This document shows, piece after piece, positions 51,862-61,288 of a stretch of DNA of 64,000 nt. The notes beneath the pieces were generated by a model, which worked only from the letters and a program-made list of their open reading frames with translations, had not been told where the DNA came from and did not search any database. Within the stretch, counting starts at the first letter, position 1. The number at the start of each line of letters is the position of its first letter. A program made the position numbers and the translations under genes. Source of the DNA: UBA6168 sp965222975 (GTDB lineage Bacteria; Bacteroidota; Bacteroidia; Chitinophagales; Saprospiraceae). The stretch covers positions 752,644-816,643 of the forward strand of contig CBDCVJ010000086.1 of assembly GCA_965222975.1 (NCBI GenBank), given 5' to 3'.

Positions 51862-52379
51862 TGAATTAAATCTGAATTTTAGCTAATTAAGGCCAGGTGA
51901 CAAAGCCTAATCCCGAGCCCTACTTGGATATAAAATCCCATCTTTTAAAGTCAGGCATCCCACGGCCGGATTATCAATCAAATCGAGGTGGCCATCCAAG
52001 TCCGCATATTCCACATTGGGGCAGGACAGGGCAAAGTGCAATCCCGCAGCAATGCCAAGTGCCGATTCATCCATGCAACCGACCACGGCCTGCATGATGC
52101 CGCCTACTTTCATCAAGTCGTGGGTCATTCCAATTCAACGAATGAATGAAAGCCATTTTTTCCAAAATTCTTTTTTTAGAAAAAATGGAGTTCCCGATTT
52201 TTCAGTGCGTTTTTTTTCTTCGAATGTCGTTTCCAAGGAGATAGTGGCTTTGGTTAATTCCTGCTTCAACCGGCCCGGTCTGTCAGAAGAAAATTTATTG
52301 CTGAAAGTTCTTGTGATTGGCATACTGTCCCTTTTTGCGGGACAAAAGAACTCTGTGATTTTGAATTAAATCTGAATTT
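51862..52379. repeat. 18-bp direct repeats 500 bp apart flanking the epimerase remnant
   Basis: TGAATTAAATCTGAATTT occurs at 51862-51879 and 52362-52379, exactly 500 bases apart, bracketing the pseudogene. The interval from 52129 to 52736 has no gene I can support. Confidence 0.5.
51907..52128 (-). pseudogene. Remnant of a dipeptide epimerase (enolase superfamily)
   Basis: The 73-residue frame corresponds to the C-terminal end of the L-Ala-D/L-Glu epimerase family. GCMDESALGIAAGLHFALS and NVEYADLDGHLDLIDNPAVG are characteristic of the last barrel strands, and the start LMKVGGIMQA matches the family's upstream strand but is joined directly to VVGCMDES. An internal stretch therefore appears lost as well as the whole N-terminal two-thirds. 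The complete enzyme is ~340 residues. It is flanked by 18-bp direct repeats, and I judge it a decayed gene. Confidence 0.7.
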
Positions 52380-52736
52380 GAGCAATGTCTATTCACAAAA
52401 TCCTGTACTTTGTTCTAAAATGGAAGTTAGTGCGGGATTTCAAAATCCCGTCTACAATGAAGTCCTGCCAAAAATGCCAACATTTCAATCATTTATATTT
52501 TTGAAGCAAGTCATTTTTAGCCCCCCCCCTAATTCTTTTTTTCTTCAAAATTAATTCAGAATCACTCGCCAGCTTTGCCCTCGAAATTTACAATTACCGG
52601 TTACAAGGCATCTAATGCATAGTTCACTTGAAGTGCTGGCTACAAAAGTTAGCACTTCTTCTAAAGCTTTAAAAGGAGTCGGCGTTGAATTTTTCAAGGG
52701 CTGGCTCCTTTTGTTTGTCATTTAAACCCATGTCCC

Positions 52737-55700
52737 ATGATCGTTAAGCTTACACAATGGTTGCTTGGCCTATTATTGTTTTTAGCGACCGATGCCTTTT
52801 CCCAAAACTGTGATTTTATTATTTCTACTAATCATGCTGGCCCTACATGTCCTGATGGGAAAGATGGATGGATTAATCTTACAATTGAAGGGAGTAGCGA
52901 CCCCTATTATTTTTTTTGGCAAACGTTGAATGGAAGTGGGCTAAATGTTTTTTCCCAAAACCAAAATGGGTTATTGGCAGGATTGTATGTGGTGGCAGTC
53001 ACTGATACGACTGGTTGTGAGCAGTATTTAGAAATTGAGCTATTGGATGGAACTGACCCTTTACCCCCTATCGTCATTTGCCCTAACAGCCAAAATATCA
53101 ATTTAGGACCGGGCGAATGTTCAAGAGTGGTCAATTTTGATATTACTGCAACAGATAATTGCGTTGCCGCTCCATTGATTGCCCAAACGGATTCGATGGG
53201 TTTTTCCTCCGGTGACGCCTTTCCCATTGGTACGACCACTTTGTCCTTTGAAACTTCCGACGGTTTCCACACTGTGAGTTGTTCTTTTATTATAATCATC
53301 AATGAATATAACCCGCAGGGAAATTCTTCCATTTCCTGTGCAGGCCCTTTGAATATTTCTGTCACTGAAAATTGTATGGCCAATTTAAGCGCTGGCATGT
53401 TGTTGAACGGGATACAGCACGGGTGCTACGATGACTATCAAGTTTCTTTCATCAATGCGGGCGGGATGCCGATCATCGAAACGGATTTTCCCAATTATTT
53501 AGGTAAAACCATTTATGGCAAGGTGTACGACCCCGACAACAACACCCATTGTTTTTCCACAATCCATCTCCATGATTTTTTAAAACCTGTTATCCATTGT
53601 TTGGATACTATCGAGGTGAGCTGTGGAGCAGGGCCGGAGGAAGTTCACCCTGCTTCCTTGGGTTTTCCAGAAGTTACGGATAACTGTAGTTCACCAACCT
53701 TTGATTTTTTTGATCAATTCAATGACCTTTCATGCGACAGCCTCTTTTTTGGCGGCCAATACAGCGCTTGGATCAAACGCACTTGGACGGCGACAGATGA
53801 GAGGGGGAACGAAGCTGTGCCTTGCATCCAAAGTATTTTTTTTAAAAGAAAAAGATTGGATGATGTCGTTTTCCCCTTAAACCTGACCGACCAGCCGAAT
53901 GCCCTACCATCGTTGAACTGTGGTGCTGTGGACGATTCCCCTGCTGTAACGGGTGCACCGACAGTTGATGGTATGCCTATTTACCCCAGTGCTATGGGGC
54001 ATTGTGAATTTCAAGTGACTTACTCCGACCTACAGACGGTGGCCTGTGGAGGCGGGTACAATATCCTTCGGACATGGACGGTCAGCGATGCCTGCAACAA
54101 TGAAGTGAGGACTCACATGCAGGGTATTCAGATAAAAGACAAAATACCTCCTGTCATTACTTGCCTGCCATCCTATTCCGTCAGTACGAATACGGGTTCT
54201 TGCAAGGCCACTTTTTTTGCGCCCCAGCCCCAGGTAAGCGATGAGTGCTCCAGTTTTTATTACCATATAGAACAGACGAGTGGCTCGTTGTCCGGCAACA
54301 TTTTGCAAAATGTGCCTGTCGGCCAATACCAGATCACCTACCGGGCATCGGACGATTGTGGCAACCAAAGCTTTTGCCAGATGTCGCTTTCGGTGTATGA
54401 TGGCCAGCCGCCAAATGCGAAATGCGATGCGTCCAAGGCAGTATCTTTGACGACCACTGGGGCGACCAGTTTGTCGGCTTCTATTTTTAATAAAAACAGC
54501 ACAGAGGATTGTGGGGGGCAACTTCAGTTTGCCGTCCGCCGCCTCGATGATCTTTGTGGTGTGAATGGAACAGTGTGGGCCAATAAAGTCAAGTTCTGCT
54601 GTGAAGATATTGGTACTTCTATACCCGTTGAGCTAAAGGTGACCGATTATAGCGGCAATTACGATGTGTGCAATTCAGTGGTACACATTTCCGATTTTTT
54701 GCCACCTTCACTCACTTGCCCTTCTTCCTTTTCTGTTTCCTGTGATACGGATTTTTCTGATCTTTCCATTTTTGGAAAAATAGCGACCTCGACGGGGCAA
54801 CAAAGTTCGATCGTTATCAACGGAACGGCTCTTGGCATGGATGGAATTATGACCGATAATTGCAGTGCAGTGGTTGAGGAGCTGGCTGCTGATTTCAATC
54901 TTGATGCTTGCCATGAGGGCATCATCACCCGTCACTTCAAAGCTACTGACCCAGCTAGCCTAACTGCTCTTTGTTCTCAACAAATTACCGTGGTGAACAA
55001 TGCCCCATTCTATATCAATTCGAACAACTTGCATGATCCCAATGACGATGTGGAATTTCCCCCTCATATTATCATCAGCGATTGCAGCGGAAATGCCAAC
55101 CCAAATATTACAGGCCAACCATTCATTTTAAGGGAAGGTTGCGGGGAGGTGAATTTTACCCATAGCGATCAAATCCTTTCCCAAAATGCGAATAGCTACG
55201 TGATAAAACGGAAATGGACAGTCGTGGACTTTTGCCAGTTTGGCAACGGGCAAGGTCAATGGATATATTTTCAAAACATCACCGTCCATAATTCTGATGT
55301 CATGCCGCCCCAAATGAATGGCTTTGTGGAAATCGTAAGGTATTGTGGTGATGATAACGATTGCCAAAGCGGATATGTCAGCTTTGTTTTGCAAGCCACC
55401 GATGACTGCACACCGAACAGCCTCCTCGTTTGGGAATACACCGTTGATTTGGACAACGATGGGTCAATTGATTTGACAGGCAACTCAAACGCCATTTTTG
55501 GCACTTTGCCGCTGGGCATCCATAAAACGGTTTGGAAAGTAATGGATGAGGCAGGGAATACTTCAACAGGCATTCAGTTTTTGCTGGGCGACGATTGTAC
55601 GCCACCTGCACCTACTTGTCATGATACATTGTACGTGACACTCAACTCGGACGCCACTTTGTACCTTCCAGCAGAGAATATGCAGGCTGGTTTCAGTCAG

Positions 55701-56501
55701 GACAACTGCTCGGAGTATGCTGATTTGAGGTTCGAGGTCAATGTGTTTGACCCTGATTATCAGGAAAATTTTCCTCTTGCCAGTGCTTTGACCACAATGA
55801 ATTTCTCATGCCCTGTGGCCACTTATCATTTGCAGCTATGGGTGGGGGATGAGAATGATAACTGGAGCAACTGTGTTTTCCATTTGGATGTCTCCGATTA
55901 TTTTTTGCAATGCGATGAAGTTCCTCAACCTCCCATTTCAATAGAGGGAAATATCTTAACAGAGCAAGGTCAACCAGTTGGGCAGGTAACCATCCAAGTA
56001 AACACCAATACACCTGCTATCACCGACGGCAATGGCTATTATGCATTCCATGATTTACCACCAGGCAGCGACTATTCCGTTCTTCCTCGGAAAGATATAG
56101 CACCTTTAAACGGCGTGACTACCTATGACCTCGTTCTGATCCGCAGGCATGTGTTGGGCGTAGAACTGTTGGATTCTCCGTACAAACTGATCGCTGCCGA
56201 TGTCAACAAATCTAATACGGTCACTACTTCCGACCTTGTGGCCTTGCAAAAACTGATACTTCATGTGGATGCAAATTTTGAGAATAATGAATCGTGGCGG
56301 TTCGTGGATGCGGATTTCGTTTTTTCCAATCCGATGAACCCTTTTGAAACAGCTTTCCCCGAATGGAAGAACTTCAACAACCTTTCGCTCAATTCAAAAG
56401 CGGATTTTATAGGTGTCAAAATCGGGGATGTGAACGGAAGTGCTGATGCCCTTTCCCTGCTGGATTTAGGGGGGATGGAGTGCCTGTTGGTTTATTTTTA
56501 A
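52737..56501 (+). CDS. Large secreted HYR-repeat protein with C-terminal dockerin-like part, probably truncated
   Basis: The 1254-residue product has a signal peptide (TQWLLGLLLFLATDAFS), a SprB-like N-terminal unit (TCPDGKDGWINLTIEG), and several HYR-type domains with the pattern PPxxxCP ... ATDNC or VSDxC. Near the C-terminus a carboxypeptidase-regulatory-like module (ISIEGNILTEQGQPVG ... NGYYAFHDLPPG) is followed by dockerin-like repeats (AADVNKSNTVTTSDLVALQKLIL; VKIGDVNGSA). Homologues in Saprospiria continue past GDVNGSA with a further beta domain and a T9SS sorting signal. Here the frame ends soon after (LLDLGGMECLLVYF), so it seems C-terminally truncated, perhaps by a frameshift near 56470. 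As it stands it lacks a sorting domain. Confidence 0.85.
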   Translation: MIVKLTQWLLGLLLFLATDAFSQNCDFIISTNHAGPTCPDGKDGWINLTIEGSSDPYYFFWQTLNGSGLNVFSQNQNGLLAGLYVVAVTDTTGCEQYLEIELLDGTDPLPPIVICPNSQNINLGPGECSRVVNFDITATDNCVAAPLIAQTDSMGFSSGDAFPIGTTTLSFETSDGFHTVSCSFIIIINEYNPQGNSSISCAGPLNISVTENCMANLSAGMLLNGIQHGCYDDYQVSFINAGGMPIIETDFPNYLGKTIYGKVYDPDNNTHCFSTIHLHDFLKPVIHCLDTIEVSCGAGPEEVHPASLGFPEVTDNCSSPTFDFFDQFNDLSCDSLFFGGQYSAWIKRTWTATDERGNEAVPCIQSIFFKRKRLDDVVFPLNLTDQPNALPSLNCGAVDDSPAVTGAPTVDGMPIYPSAMGHCEFQVTYSDLQTVACGGGYNILRTWTVSDACNNEVRTHMQGIQIKDKIPPVITCLPSYSVSTNTGSCKATFFAPQPQVSDECSSFYYHIEQTSGSLSGNILQNVPVGQYQITYRASDDCGNQSFCQMSLSVYDGQPPNAKCDASKAVSLTTTGATSLSASIFNKNSTEDCGGQLQFAVRRLDDLCGVNGTVWANKVKFCCEDIGTSIPVELKVTDYSGNYDVCNSVVHISDFLPPSLTCPSSFSVSCDTDFSDLSIFGKIATSTGQQSSIVINGTALGMDGIMTDNCSAVVEELAADFNLDACHEGIITRHFKATDPASLTALCSQQITVVNNAPFYINSNNLHDPNDDVEFPPHIIISDCSGNANPNITGQPFILREGCGEVNFTHSDQILSQNANSYVIKRKWTVVDFCQFGNGQGQWIYFQNITVHNSDVMPPQMNGFVEIVRYCGDDNDCQSGYVSFVLQATDDCTPNSLLVWEYTVDLDNDGSIDLTGNSNAIFGTLPLGIHKTVWKVMDEAGNTSTGIQFLLGDDCTPPAPTCHDTLYVTLNSDATLYLPAENMQAGFSQDNCSEYADLRFEVNVFDPDYQENFPLASALTTMNFSCPVATYHLQLWVGDENDNWSNCVFHLDVSDYFLQCDEVPQPPISIEGNILTEQGQPVGQVTIQVNTNTPAITDGNGYYAFHDLPPGSDYSVLPRKDIAPLNGVTTYDLVLIRRHVLGVELLDSPYKLIAADVNKSNTVTTSDLVALQKLILHVDANFENNESWRFVDADFVFSNPMNPFETAFPEWKNFNNLSLNSKADFIGVKIGDVNGSADALSLLDLGGMECLLVYF

Positions 56502-56584
56502 ATATTTACAGGTACACATTTTTTTCAGATTTTATTCAGATTTCCACTTTTCTTTTGTCCTGTAAACCAAATCATTTCTAAGCG

Positions 56585-56743
56585 ATGAAAAATAATGAAA
56601 AAATCAAAAGAAAAAAGCAATTCTATTTTGAAGACGAACCTAGACCCAGACGCCGGGAGAAAGAACATCGAATAAAACATAGGAACAGCAAGGTTTGGAT
56701 GGAAGAGGAATACGATGATGATTATCTTCTTGAAGAATCCTGA
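56585..56743 (+). CDS. Small basic/acidic protein, 52 aa
   Basis: A 52-codon ORF starts ATG at 56585 and stops at 56743. The N-terminal half is basic (MKNNEKIKRKKQF; EPRPRRREKEHRIKHR) and the C-terminus strongly acidic (MEEEYDDDYLLEES). It sits 27 bases before the SET gene on the same strand, suggesting co-expression. Its charge segregation and clean frame make a real gene plausible. I recognise no family. It could be a nucleic-acid-associated or translational coupling peptide, but that is guesswork. Confidence 0.55.
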   Translation: MKNNEKIKRKKQFYFEDEPRPRRREKEHRIKHRNSKVWMEEEYDDDYLLEES

Positions 56744-56770
56744 GTTCCAACTTCCCAAATTCCAATTAAA

Positions 56771-57403
56771 ATGATCCATCCCCATACCCGTATTCAATTC
56801 ATCAATGATGAAATGGGATACGGGGTTTTTGCTACGCAATTTATTCCAAAAGGAACCATCACTTATGTAAAGGACAGCATGGAGCTGGAAATTTCTCCAA
56901 GTGATTTTTCCCGTCATTCGCCAGCCATGCAGGAGCAGATCGAAAAGTACTCCTATATTGATGAGCGAGGTGTCCGCATAGTCAGCTGGGACTTTGCCAA
57001 ATATGTGAACCATTGCTGCGATTGTAATACCATGAGCACAGGCTATGGGTTTGAAATCGCCATTAGGGACATTCACCCCGGTGAAGAAATTACTGACGAA
57101 TACGGCATTTTTAACATGGAAAATGAAATGATGTTGGAATGTAAAAGGCCGAATTGCCGCGGCCTCGTTTCGGCTGCTGATCTTGATCGTTATTATCCAA
57201 AATGGGATGCGGCCTTGGTGGAGGCCCTACACTTATTCCCAAAAGAGGAACAGCCACTTGCTCCTTTTCTCGATGAAAATACCCTTAATGATTTGGAGGG
57301 TTATTTAAAAGGGAAGAAAGATTATCGTTCGGTGTACTTTCTGAAACACAAAAAAGAAATTTTAGCTGAACCTTTAGGAATGGACGGTATCAATGTTCGA
57401 TAG
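56771..57403 (+). CDS. SET-domain protein-lysine methyltransferase-like protein
   Basis: The 210-residue product has a SET domain: GYGVFATQFIPKGTITYV at the start, then YVNHCCDCNTMSTGYGFEIAIRDIHPGEEITDEYGIF, with the NHxC and EEITxxY motifs that form the S-adenosylmethionine/lysine pocket, and a post-SET-like Cys pair (LECKRPNCRG). Bacterial SET proteins can methylate proteins, occasionally host histones; the target here is unknown. No signal peptide. It is full length and follows a 52-residue ORF by 27 bases. Confidence 0.88.
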   Translation: MIHPHTRIQFINDEMGYGVFATQFIPKGTITYVKDSMELEISPSDFSRHSPAMQEQIEKYSYIDERGVRIVSWDFAKYVNHCCDCNTMSTGYGFEIAIRDIHPGEEITDEYGIFNMENEMMLECKRPNCRGLVSAADLDRYYPKWDAALVEALHLFPKEEQPLAPFLDENTLNDLEGYLKGKKDYRSVYFLKHKKEILAEPLGMDGINVR

Positions 57404-57524
57404 ATAAATAGTATCAAATTGATTAAGCCCATTTTGGTATTTTTTCTACTCTTAAAAGAAAAATTTTTATTGAGCGAAAAGGTGGTTATTTCTGATCACT
57501 GTTCCCTGATCAACTAATCACTGA

Positions 57525-57959
57525 CTACAGCCTCATCTCCACATACCTTTCCTTAAATCCCAATCTTTTGAAAAAAGCAACCTCCCCATTGCCGGGTTCA
57601 AGCTGAATGGCGAGGTCAGTGCCTGTTTTTTGGATGGCATTTTCCATGAGGCGTTTGGCAATGCCATTGTGGCGGTGGGCACGGGCAACAGCGAAAAGGG
57701 ACAGTCGGAATTTTGGATTCCTGTTTTCCATGCCCGTAGCGTTGACGACAAGGGCGCCGAGCATTTCATTTTCTTCTTTTAAGGTAAGGATAAAGCCGCC
57801 AAGCGACGGGCGCTCTTTTATGGCGCATTCAACGGCCTCAGCAATTTCGCATTTCGAGAAATGGCCATTTTCAGTGTTGGCCTCCAGAAAATTAATCAGC
57901 TTGGACTTTTCCAGAAAAGTCAGTCCGGTAAAGGGTGTGTAGAGTTCTTGCTTTTTCAT
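57525..57959 (-). CDS. GNAT family N-acetyltransferase
   Basis: The 144-residue product has a single GNAT domain. The acetyl-CoA-binding core is LFAVARAHRHNGIAKRLMENAIQ, preceded by the strand GFILTLKEENEMLGALVVNATG and followed by GNGEVAFFKRLGFKERYVEM, the usual C-terminal helix/strand. It should transfer acetyl groups to an amine of a small molecule or protein; the substrate cannot be read from sequence. The start ATG at 57959 gives a normal length. It stands between the SET gene (convergent) and aroB. Confidence 0.9.
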   Translation of the reverse strand: MKKQELYTPFTGLTFLEKSKLINFLEANTENGHFSKCEIAEAVECAIKERPSLGGFILTLKEENEMLGALVVNATGMENRNPKFRLSLFAVARAHRHNGIAKRLMENAIQKTGTDLAIQLEPGNGEVAFFKRLGFKERYVEMRL

Positions 57960-58127
57960 TTGAATGTAGATTCAAAATGTGTAATCAGTTCCTATTTGGC
58001 GAAGGGATAATATGAATGGGGCACAAGAATGATCGCAATGTATGAAAAATGATCTTAATGTAATAATAGTAGTGGAAAAATAATAAGGTAGTAAAGTTGA
58101 AAAATGTTCGCTCGCCCTTTTAGTCTG

Positions 58128-59189
58128 CTATGAATGGAGCGATAAATAATATTTTAAACTTTCCTTAATCAGTTCCTCTCCACAGGTTCGGTTGATTTTT
58201 ATTTTTCCAATATTTGGCAAAAAAGTGAAATTAATTGCTCCGCTCCGGTTTTTTTTATCTTTTTTCATATATGAAATTATTTCGGCGAAATTTATTTCTT
58301 CAAAAATATAAGGCGGATAAAACTTTCTGGCAAAATCAGTTATTTCCTTTAATTCATTTTCTGATAAACTATCGGCCTTATGCGACAGCCAACTTTCGCA
58401 AACAATACCAATAGCCACAGCCTCTCCATGCAATAGCGGCTTGTCTGTCTTTAAAGAAAAACTTTCCACGGCATGGCCAATGGTATGGCCGAAATTAAGT
58501 GCCTTTCGCAAACCTTTTTCAAAAGGGTCTTCTGTGACAACTTTTTGTTTGATGCGCAAAGAACGGGTGAGTATCGGCGGCCAATTTATTTCCGATAAAT
58601 CATTTATTTTTTTTAGATCATTCCAAAGGTTGGCATCGGCAATTAAGGCATGTTTAAATATTTCTGCAAAACCACTTCGGATTTCTCCATCGGGTAATGT
58701 TTTTAAATATTCAGGGTCAACAAAAACAGCTATTGGATTTTTGAAAACACCTATGCTATTTTTAATTGAATTAAAATCAATGCCCAATTTACCCCCAACA
58801 GAAGCGTCCACTTGGGAGAGTAGGGTAGTGGGGATTTGGATAAAATCAATACCCCGTAAATAAGTCGCTGCACAAAAGCCGCCCATGTCACCAATCACGC
58901 CTCCGCCGAGGTTAATGAGCAGGGAGTGGCGATCCATTCCAAGTTGCATCATTTCTGTCCATATGTGTTGGCAGGAATCAAGGTTTTTGTGCAGTTCACC
59001 GGCAGGGATTTCGATGATATCAAATTCCGTATTTATTTTTTTCGAAAAAACAGGCAGGCAATGTTGGCGGGTGTTTTCATCGACGAGTACAGCTACTTTG
59101 GAATAGCTGCTTTTTTTAATTAATTCGGGAAGTTCATGGCTCGTTTGGCCGATGTAAATATTATAGTCTTTTAATTCGAGGACGGTCAT
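58128..59189 (-). CDS. aroB: 3-Dehydroquinate synthase
   Basis: The 353-residue product matches 3-dehydroquinate synthase throughout: NLGGGVIGDMGGFCAATYLRGI, PTTLLSQVDASVGGKLGIDF, RSGFAEIFKHALI and ALNFGHTIGHAVES, which include NAD- and zinc-binding residues. It performs the second step of the shikimate pathway, converting DAHP to 3-dehydroquinate in the cytosol. It lies alone on the minus strand, 116 bases from purA. No other aro gene is near. Confidence 0.97.
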   Translation of the reverse strand: MTVLELKDYNIYIGQTSHELPELIKKSSYSKVAVLVDENTRQHCLPVFSKKINTEFDIIEIPAGELHKNLDSCQHIWTEMMQLGMDRHSLLINLGGGVIGDMGGFCAATYLRGIDFIQIPTTLLSQVDASVGGKLGIDFNSIKNSIGVFKNPIAVFVDPEYLKTLPDGEIRSGFAEIFKHALIADANLWNDLKKINDLSEINWPPILTRSLRIKQKVVTEDPFEKGLRKALNFGHTIGHAVESFSLKTDKPLLHGEAVAIGIVCESWLSHKADSLSENELKEITDFARKFYPPYIFEEINFAEIISYMKKDKKNRSGAINFTFLPNIGKIKINRTCGEELIKESLKYYLSLHS

Positions 59190-59305
59190 TAATGAGATAG
59201 CTAAATGCTAATTCGCATTTTTCAATTTCTTATTTAGTATTCACCTTATTCCGAAAAAGTGAGATTTAAACCCCTATGCGGTAAGCAGAGCTGACAGTTG
59301 CAAAT

Positions 59306-60592
59306 CTACAAAGCTGCTTCCACCCCCTTAAGTATCAAACTCTTTCGCTCTGGTCCGGTAGATACCATCGTGATCGGTACACCAAGATGATGCTCCAAAG
59401 TGGCCAGATAGGCCTTCGCATTTACAGGCAGGTCGTCATAATCTTTGATGTCGTCCAATGTCCGTTTCCAACCAGGGTACGATTTATAAATAGGTTCGAC
59501 AGGTACGCCGCAAAGGTCATATGGGAGGTGGTCGGTTTCCGATCCGTTGTGTCGATATTTGGTGGCCGCACTTATTTTTTCAAATTTATTCAAAACGTCA
59601 ATTTTCGTAATGACTAATTGGGTGACACCATTCAGCATGATAGTGTATTTCAACTGGGGCAGGTCAACCCAACCACAGCGGCGGGGGCGGCCAGTGGTAG
59701 CGCCGAATTCCATCCCTTCTTTTCTCAAAAAGTCACCTGTTTCGTCAAATAACTCCGTGGGAAAAGGACCACTGCCTACCCTAGTGCAATAGGCTTTAGT
59801 AATGCCGATTACTTCTCCAATATTTTTCGGAGAAACACCGAGGCCTATGCAGACGCCTGCCGTTACGGTGTTGGAGGAAGTAACAAAAGGGTAGGTACCA
59901 AAATCAATGTCGAGCATAGAGCCTTGAGCGCCTTCAGCTAATACCCGTTTCCCTTCGGCCAATTGTTGATTGATGAAATATTCGCCATCCACCATTTGCA
60001 AAGAGCGCAGGGAATCAAGTGCGTCGAACCATTTTTGTTCTTCTGTTTCTAAGTCGAAATCTATTTTTGGCAAAGCAGCCAAAAGTCCCAGGTGCTTTTG
60101 TTTTAGCGTATTGTAACGTTCCTGAAATTCATCCAACGAAATATCTCCGACCCGCAGGCCGTTCCTGCCCGTTTTGTCCATATAGGTTGGGCCGATGCCT
60201 TTTAGGGTAGAGCCGATTTTTGCTTTGCCTTTAGCTGCTTCCGAAGCTGCGTCGAGGTAGCGGTGGGTCGGCAGGATGAGGTGAGCTTTTTTAGCAACTA
60301 GGAGTCGGTCTTTATAGTCAACATCTGCTTCAGTCAGGCCGCCAAGTTCCCGGCGCAAAGTAATGGGGTCGATGACGACGCCATTGCCAATGAGGTTGAT
60401 CAATTCTTTGCGGAAAATGCCCGAGGGGACAGTATGCAGCACAAATTTTTGCCCGTCGAATTTTAAGGTGTGCCCAGCGTTGGGGCCGCCCTGAAAGCGG
60501 GCCACCACGTCGTATTGGGTTGCGAGATAATCAACAATCTTTCCTTTTCCCTCGTCGCCCCATTGAAGGCCGAGGATCACGTCTATTGCCAT
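59306..60592 (-). CDS. purA: Adenylosuccinate synthase
   Basis: From the ATG at 60592 (MAIDVILGLQWGDEGKGKIVDYL) the product has 428 residues, the normal length. The GDEGKGK phosphate loop, NAGHTL, IGSTLKGIGPTYMDKTGR, EGAQGSMLDIDFGTYPFVTSSN and the C-terminal VSTGPERKSLI are all present. It forms adenylosuccinate from IMP and aspartate with GTP in purine synthesis. A frame extension upstream runs into the palindrome at 60607-60668, so I reject it. The gene follows fur on the minus strand. Confidence 0.97.
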   Translation of the reverse strand: MAIDVILGLQWGDEGKGKIVDYLATQYDVVARFQGGPNAGHTLKFDGQKFVLHTVPSGIFRKELINLIGNGVVIDPITLRRELGGLTEADVDYKDRLLVAKKAHLILPTHRYLDAASEAAKGKAKIGSTLKGIGPTYMDKTGRNGLRVGDISLDEFQERYNTLKQKHLGLLAALPKIDFDLETEEQKWFDALDSLRSLQMVDGEYFINQQLAEGKRVLAEGAQGSMLDIDFGTYPFVTSSNTVTAGVCIGLGVSPKNIGEVIGITKAYCTRVGSGPFPTELFDETGDFLRKEGMEFGATTGRPRRCGWVDLPQLKYTIMLNGVTQLVITKIDVLNKFEKISAATKYRHNGSETDHLPYDLCGVPVEPIYKSYPGWKRTLDDIKDYDDLPVNAKAYLATLEHHLGVPITMVSTGPERKSLILKGVEAAL

Positions 60593-60606
60593 GCTTTTAA
60601 TGAGTG

Positions 60607-60668
60607 AATGATTGAATGGGAGAATGAGTGAATATTCTTTCATTCACTCATTCTCCCATTCAATCATT
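60607..60668. repeat. Perfect 27-bp palindrome between fur and purA
   Basis: Arms 60607-60633 and 60642-60668 are exact inverse complements with an 8-base loop. It lies just before the purA start and 66 bases after the fur stop. It is built of GAATGAGTGAAT-like words. Confidence 0.9.
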
Positions 60669-60733
60669 GTTTTTTGGTCCGTTCACAAGCACCATCACAT
60701 TTTCCGAAAAGGTTCAGCGAGTGGTGCGTGATT

Positions 60734-61133
60734 TTATATTTTAACAAATCCCCCCATCATGTCCTTGATCTGTTGGATACGGGGATCACAGAATTCCACC
60801 ACTTTGCCGCAGTCCTCACAGATGAGATGATCGTGCTGTTTGTAGCCGTACGATTTTTCGTAAAGGGCAAGGTTTTTTCCAAATTGGTGGCGTTTCACCA
60901 AGTCGCAGCTGACCAGCAATTCCAATGTATTGTAAACAGTAGCCCGGCTCACCCGGTAGCTCTGGTTCTTCATGTGTATGTAGAGGGCTTCGGCATCGAA
61001 GTGGTCGTTGCGACGGTATATTTCTTCGAGGATGGCAAAGCGTTCCGGCGTTTTTGCGGAAAGCATTCTGCTCAAGGTGGGAAGCGAAGATTTCTTTTAC
61101 TTCCTGAATAGTCTCTTCAATTTTTGCAGTCAT
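60734..61133 (-). CDS. Fur-family transcriptional regulator, frameshifted near the N-terminus
   Basis: Two overlapping minus-strand frames make one Fur-family protein. The 5' frame starts MTAKIEETIQEVKEIF...LEQNAFRK and the 3' frame continues KTPERFAILEEIYRRNDHFDAEALYIHMK, the winged-helix recognition part, then VSRATVYNTLELL and the metal-binding CEDCGKVVEFC. They fuse at a T-run at 61051-61055, where one extra base breaks the frame. Fused length is ~130 residues, as expected. The family binds DNA in response to metal or peroxide; Fur, Zur or PerR cannot be told apart. The break is probably a sequence error, since the rest is intact. Confidence 0.75.
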
Positions 61134-61158
61134 AATCTGACTTTTCTCTATCTAACAA

Positions 61159-61190
61159 CAAAAGTAGGTAAAAGGTGGAGTGAAATTCAA
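61159..61190 (-). promoter_or_regulatory. Promoter candidate of the Fur-family gene
   Basis: On the minus strand TTG (61190-61188), 21 bases, then TACTTTTG (61166-61159), matching TAnnTTTG; it sits 25 bases before the ATG at 61133. Confidence 0.45.
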
Positions 61191-61288
61191 CACAAATTCA
61201 AGTACAATTACAATTTCAAATACAAGCGGCTTTTGATTCCAAACCTGAACTTATAAACCTTTGTACTTTCACGCCTTTAAATTTCTTC

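Noticed and set aside
52135..52323. Minus-strand 62-residue ORF as the lost N-terminus of the epimerase
   Set aside because: Its sequence does not resemble the family N-terminus and lies in AT-rich non-coding DNA.
54030..54521. Minus-strand 163-residue ORF
   Set aside because: It is antisense to the HYR protein and lacks domain features.
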